Positions 60,709 through 64,000 of a DNA stretch of 64,000 nucleotides are shown here, in pieces; within the stretch, counting starts at the first letter, position 1; each line of letters starts with the position of its first letter. The stretch spans positions 1-64,000 of the forward strand of contig JAJYVD010000008.1 of the NCBI GenBank assembly GCA_021792185.1, written 5' to 3'. This stretch comes from Nitrospirota bacterium. Its GTDB lineage: Bacteria > Nitrospirota > Thermodesulfovibrionia > Thermodesulfovibrionales > Dissulfurispiraceae. The notes under the pieces are model-generated. The model was not told the DNA's origin, searched no databases, and worked only from the letters and a program-made list of their open reading frames with translations. Made by a program: the position numbers and the translations under genes.

Positions 60709-61699
60709 TTAGACGTTTTAAGGGCATGTTAACTGCTGGCTTTTCAAATAATATGCGCTTTCTATCTTCAGCGGTATCTTTAGTGATATCGTCTCCAAAG
60801 CCGTAGCTGAAGAGGCATGCGTCGCCGAGTTCTTTTTTACACGCGGTTATGCATTCCCCGCAGTTCACGCAGTTGATGTCTTTTTTCGGCAGCCTCGGTT
60901 TTACGTTCATAAAGCATACCCTCTCGCATCCTTTGCAGTCCGTGCACTTCGAGAGGTTTTCCCTGTCGAATTTTATCCTGAGAGATACGGGGCTTATCCA
61001 CCCGAACAGCATCTGCATCAGACCGGCAGCGCATACGTATTTGCAGAACGTGTGGCGCACGAGTATCGATGTGACGAACATGTATATGGATACTCCTATT
61101 ATCCCCGCCTTTACCCCGAATGTAAGATCGCCTGTTGTTATCTGCTGCCATATTGTTTTCGGCGCTATAAAATAACCTGTAAGGGCTATTCCTGTAAGCG
61201 GCGGCACGATGAGCAGAAACATCGCTGATAGTAGGCCGTAAAGCATCATCTTCCGTGAGGGAAGAAGGTCGCGGGGGAGATCGTCTCTCCCCCGCGCAGC
61301 ATCGGGGGTTGGGAGGTGTTTTCCGAATATATCTCTGCGGCCTAAAGTTTTAAGAGTCAAAAAATCCGCCAGTTCGAATAGCGCTCCTTCAGGGCACATC
61401 CACCCGCAAAAGAACCTTCCGAGCAGGAGACCGAGTACTGGAAATATCGACAGCAATATAATCCACGGCAGGATTGCCTTAAGGAAAAACTGAACCGCGA
61501 CGTGCGCTGCGCCGCCGATTGATTGGTCGAGCAGAATGCCGTCCTTTAATCCGAGAGACCAGACCTCTCCGAATAAATATAGTTCTTTCGTGGCCGTGTC
61601 ATACCTCAGTATGTCGAAGACAGGCATTAGGAAGATAAAGAGCAGAAACCCTATCTGAGTTAAGCGCCTTGCGATATGTAATGATTTTGTCCCTCTCAT
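60701..61699 (-). CDS. NapH/CcoG-like membrane polyferredoxin
   Basis: 332 residues with about five membrane helices. Two 'CGWMCPEGA' / 'CKYVCAAG' loop motifs and a C-terminal pair of [4Fe-4S] sites, 'CTDCKGCERVC' and 'CVNCGECITAC', mark the NapH/YccM family, which passes quinol electrons to periplasmic or cytoplasmic acceptors. Residues about 132-146 come from a GC-rich palindrome ('TPDAARGRDDLPRDLL'). The last residues and stop lie in the R2 repeat. It has no nap genes beside it. Confidence 0.87.
   Translation of the reverse strand: MRGTKSLHIARRLTQIGFLLFIFLMPVFDILRYDTATKELYLFGEVWSLGLKDGILLDQSIGGAAHVAVQFFLKAILPWIILLSIFPVLGLLLGRFFCGWMCPEGALFELADFLTLKTLGRRDIFGKHLPTPDAARGRDDLPRDLLPSRKMMLYGLLSAMFLLIVPPLTGIALTGYFIAPKTIWQQITTGDLTFGVKAGIIGVSIYMFVTSILVRHTFCKYVCAAGLMQMLFGWISPVSLRIKFDRENLSKCTDCKGCERVCFMNVKPRLPKKDINCVNCGECITACKKELGDACLFSYGFGDDITKDTAEDRKRILFEKPAVNMPLKRLNT
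61270..61296. repeat. In-frame GC-rich palindrome in the polyferredoxin gene
   Basis: cgcgggggaga-tcgtc-tctcccccgcg, perfect 11-bp arms, encodes part of the inserted loop peptide ARGRDDLPR. It is placed in a hydrophilic loop between membrane helices. Confidence 0.75.
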
Positions 61700-61763
61700 G
61701 ATTTATTTATAACATGAGGGGAAAGGAAGAGTGTATGAGTTAAATCATACGACGAAGAAACTT

Positions 61764-61792
61764 TTGACATAAACAAAGGCATATGCTAATAT
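61764..61792 (+). promoter_or_regulatory. vapBC promoter
   Basis: TTGACA (61764-61769), a 17-bp spacer and TAATAT (61787-61792). The following gcatatgc / tatatgcata elements form overlapping palindromes suitable for VapB autorepression. The ribosome site aaggagg lies before the ATG at 61823. Confidence 0.65.
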
Positions 61793-61822
61793 GCTTATTA
61801 TATATGCATAAAGGAGGCATAA

Positions 61823-62038
61823 ATGAGGACAACGTTGGTAATAGATGAGGAGTTATTGAAAGAGGCAAAAGTTCTTTCCGGCGCTAAGACGAAGAAAGAG
61901 GCTGTAGAAAAAGCCCTCGGTGAGTTTATAAAGAGAAGAAAGGCAAGAAAGCTCCTTGACCTCGAAGGCAAGGTTGAGCTTTCATATTCTCTCAAAGAGC
62001 TTCTCGAAAGGAGAAAGAAAGATGTTCCTAATAGATAG
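61823..62038 (+). CDS. vapB: VapB-family antitoxin
   Basis: 71 residues. The N-terminal ribbon-helix-helix 'MRTTLVIDEELLKEAKVLSG' and 'KTKKEAVEKALGEFI' are typical of the short VapB/DUF2191 type. The C-terminal arm, basic and Leu-rich, would block the PIN toxin. It overlaps vapC by 17 bp. Confidence 0.9.
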   Translation: MRTTLVIDEELLKEAKVLSGAKTKKEAVEKALGEFIKRRKARKLLDLEGKVELSYSLKELLERRKKDVPNR

Positions 62039-62423
62039 CTCCGCGTGGATCGAATATTTAAGGCCGAACGGTTCAAAGAAGGTTAAGGAAAGGGTCAGAG
62101 AAATTCTCGAAAAGGATAATGCTGTTTCTTGCGGCATTGTGATTGTGGAGATATTGAGAGGAGCAAAGGACGAAAAGACATTTAACCTGCTCAAAGAAAC
62201 GCTTTCTTCGCTGTCTCAGATTCCGATAGACGAAACTGTTATTCAAAGGACATCGGAATGGGGATTTAAGCTCGATAGGAAAGGAAAGAATGTTTCCACA
62301 ACAGATTTGTTAATAGCAGCGGCGGCACAGGAAAAGGCCGCTGCAGTGCTGCACCTCGACAGCGATTTTGAAACCATAGCATCGGTTTGCGGAGTGAAAC
62401 AGGAAAGGATAGCGGCAGGATAA
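62022..62423 (+). CDS. vapC: VapC-family PIN-domain ribonuclease toxin
   Basis: 133 residues from the ATG at 62022, chosen because 'MFLIDSSAWIEYLR' is the canonical VapC start; a longer frame from 61956 would overlap vapB. PIN acidic residues are in 'LIDSSAW', 'VIVEILRG', 'STTDLLIAAAA' and 'HLDSDFETIA'. Predicted Mg2+-dependent endoribonuclease, intact. Confidence 0.92.
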   Translation: MFLIDSSAWIEYLRPNGSKKVKERVREILEKDNAVSCGIVIVEILRGAKDEKTFNLLKETLSSLSQIPIDETVIQRTSEWGFKLDRKGKNVSTTDLLIAAAAQEKAAAVLHLDSDFETIASVCGVKQERIAAG

Positions 62424-62433
62424 AAGTGCAAAG

Positions 62434-63666
62434 ATGAATTTATTGGACAAAAAATTGATGATGCGATCGTTTTACATCTTATCCGTGATTGTCGCGGTAA
62501 GTCTTACTATCACCGTCTGCTATGCGGCAAACAGTAAGCCTGCGATTAAGGTCGGCAGCGAGGTTGAATTTCCGCCCTTTGCTATTGTTGATGAAAAGGG
62601 GCAGGCCGACGGCTTTTCCGTTGAGCTCATTAAAGCCGTTGCAAAAGCCATGGACCTGCCGATTGTCATTACGACCGGGCCATGGGACACAATGTGGAAC
62701 GGCCTTGTTTCAGGCCAATTGGATGTATTGCCGATTGTGGCAAAATCGCCCGAGAGGCAGCGTTTGGTGGATTTCAGCCTTTCCCATACAGAGACGTTTG
62801 ATGCCTTTTTTGTACGTGACGGCAGTCCTAAAATTCAGGACATCAAGGCAGCGCAGGGAAAGAAGATTGTTGTTATGCGTTCGGATGCTGCTCATCACGC
62901 GCTTCTGGAGCACAAATTCCAGGGGGAAGTTGTGCTTGTAGACACTATACCCGAAGGGCTGAAGATGGTTGCATCAGGGAAAAATGACGCATTTCTCTGC
63001 TCCAAACTGATCGGCATTTTGGCAGTAAAGAAGCACTCAATAAAAGGCCTGACAGCCGGGCCTCTCGTTCCTGACTATAAGCGCGTTTTTTCCTTCGGCG
63101 TGAGAAAAGGCGCTGATGAACTGCGCGAAAAGCTTAATCAGGGGCTTTTGATCGTTAAATCGAGCGGAGAATATGACAGGATTTATGAAAAGTGGCTTGG
63201 CTTTGATGATCCATGGCGTAAGTACAAAAGGTATTTGCTTATTATCGTTGTTGTTCTGAGCGTTATTGCAGTAGTAGCAATTTTCTGGTCTGCCATGCTC
63301 AGAATTATGGTCAAGAGACGCACCGAGGAACTCGCCATTAAAAATGAGGCATTGGAACAGGAAATTTTAACCCGCAAGCGAATCGAGGAAGAACTGCGCA
63401 AACACAGGGAAGAACTGGAACTGCTTATAGAAGAACGCGCGAAAAAGCTTCAGAAGACCATTGCAGAGGTCAGGACATTGCGGGGCATTCTCCCCATATG
63501 CTCCTATTGCAAAAAAATACGCAATGACAAAGGTTACTGGGAGCAGATGGAGATGTATATAAGGGAACATTCAGAGGCTGAGTTCAGCCACGGAATGTGC
63601 GATGACTGTGCAAAGAAGGCGTTTAATGAACTGGAGGATTTTAAGAGGAAGGAAGATGCGGAATGA
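62434..63666 (+). CDS. SBP_bac_3 sensor with membrane helix, coiled coil and zinc-motif tail
   Basis: 410 residues. Signal peptide (to about residue 31), a periplasmic amino-acid-type binding domain (about 35-260, 'VGSEVEFPPFAIVDEKGQAD', 'VLPIVAKSPERQRLVDFS'), a membrane helix (about 268-290), a coiled coil (about 300-345) and a Cys-rich tail 'LPICSYCKKIRNDKGYWEQM' ... 'SHGMCDDCAKKAF' likely to bind zinc. That tail is known from the ends of PAS and receiver proteins. No kinase, cyclase or methyl-accepting domain follows, so signalling must use the tail or a partner. Confidence 0.85.
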   Translation: MNLLDKKLMMRSFYILSVIVAVSLTITVCYAANSKPAIKVGSEVEFPPFAIVDEKGQADGFSVELIKAVAKAMDLPIVITTGPWDTMWNGLVSGQLDVLPIVAKSPERQRLVDFSLSHTETFDAFFVRDGSPKIQDIKAAQGKKIVVMRSDAAHHALLEHKFQGEVVLVDTIPEGLKMVASGKNDAFLCSKLIGILAVKKHSIKGLTAGPLVPDYKRVFSFGVRKGADELREKLNQGLLIVKSSGEYDRIYEKWLGFDDPWRKYKRYLLIIVVVLSVIAVVAIFWSAMLRIMVKRRTEELAIKNEALEQEILTRKRIEEELRKHREELELLIEERAKKLQKTIAEVRTLRGILPICSYCKKIRNDKGYWEQMEMYIREHSEAEFSHGMCDDCAKKAFNELEDFKRKEDAE

Positions 63667-63739
63667 AAAGATAAACAAGGAAAAGAAGATAATGCCAAAG
63701 ACAAAGAAAACTCCCGCAGTTGAGGGCAGGATAATGAAC

Positions 63740-64000
63740 CTACCACCATCTCCATAATGCTATGATGAACGTTATCAGGAAAACAAAGGCGAGGTTGGTA
63801 TAAGCCATTATGTAGAATATTTTTACAGGCATCGGTTTGGTTTTTTTCTGTCCTGTCTCCACCAATATCCCGGCCTCCGGCATGGATAATATTTTTTCCT
63901 CCCCGTGCGGAGCGGTCTTCAGCGCATCCGTAAGGTCATGTCCCGCGAGGTGCTTTTTGACATGCGAGCCGTCTTTCCAGAGTTTACTGCCGGTTACATT
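63740..64000 (-). CDS. Cytochrome b5-like domain protein, C-terminal part
   Basis: Partial; the gene runs out of the window. The visible 86 residues read 'NVTGSKLWKDGSHVKKHLAG' then 'HDLTDALKTAPHGEEKILSM', matching the cytochrome b5-like heme or steroid-binding segment of small bacterial proteins (His residues as heme ligands), followed by a linker and a C-terminal membrane helix ending 'IALWRWW'. Stop TAG at 63740. Probably a membrane-tethered heme protein. The 73 bp between it and the preceding gene hold nothing recognisable. Confidence 0.7.
   Translation of the reverse strand, partial: NVTGSKLWKDGSHVKKHLAGHDLTDALKTAPHGEEKILSMPEAGILVETGQKKTKPMPVKIFYIMAYTNLAFVFLITFIIALWRWW

Overview
The window reads as a contiguous piece of a Gram-negative, anaerobic or microaerophilic respiratory bacterium. 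The basis is an outer-membrane-type beta-barrel protein, lipoproteins and periplasmic binding proteins, several multiheme c-type cytochromes with NrfD/ferredoxin quinone modules, a C5-pathway hemL, and dense two-component signalling. Gene content is most like Nitrospirota (Thermodesulfovibrionia-like) or Desulfobacterota. That placement is inference from family content, not a phylogeny. No rRNA, tRNA or CRISPR array was seen.

Layout. 0.1-0.7 kb: a hicBA toxin-antitoxin pair converging on a GH1 glycosidase. 0.7-20.7 kb: a large chemotaxis and signalling cluster, almost all on the minus strand. It holds a CheY-like regulator, CheA, STAS proteins, two MCPs plus a soluble-type MCP, CheW, CheR, CheB, CheD, hybrid kinases and an EAL-CBS-GGDEF protein. 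It is interrupted by a repeat-rich gap carrying a coiled-coil gene on the other strand. 21-26.5 kb: malQ, a Met-rich periplasmic protein and a YHS-domain copper ATPase. 26.5-34.8 kb: a tightly overlapping minus-strand operon of a methyltransferase, three sensor kinases and two orphan periplasmic binding proteins, with no ABC permease. 35-36.8 kb: a RAYT transposase between inverted repeats, then a barrel protein.

37-49.5 kb is the respiratory core. Module A is a tetraheme cytochrome, a four-cluster ferredoxin with a Tat signal and NrfD. Module B is a six-helix membrane protein, two paralogous 11-heme NapC/NirT-like cytochromes, a tetraheme cytochrome, a second ferredoxin and a second NrfD. 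hemL lies between them. The two modules are bracketed by paralogous thioredoxin-fold/TPR genes whose CxxC is SxxS; the second copy is frameshifted. A TorD-type chaperone, atpZ/atpI-like genes, a tiny membrane protein, pgi and a second cheB follow.

53.6-64 kb: a secreted nuclease, then aroK and aroB separated by about 2.6 kb of accessory material (an AlbA_2/Schlafen-like regulator, a SIR2-like fragment, a broken RAMA-like gene and a RelE/ParE-type TA pair), phoB/phoR, a NapH-like polyferredoxin, vapBC, an unusual binding-protein/zinc-motif membrane protein, and the 3' end of a cytochrome b5-like gene at the window edge.

A theme runs through the window: palindromic dispersed repeats. Two families each occur twice with compensatory changes in their arms (23551/36981 and 50496/60539). 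Other hairpin repeats sit in frame inside malQ, the second cheB and the polyferredoxin, or supply the stop or start codons of neighbouring genes. A 784-bp block is shared, apparently perfectly, by the two MCP genes. Positions and motifs were read by eye; no database search or folding program was run.
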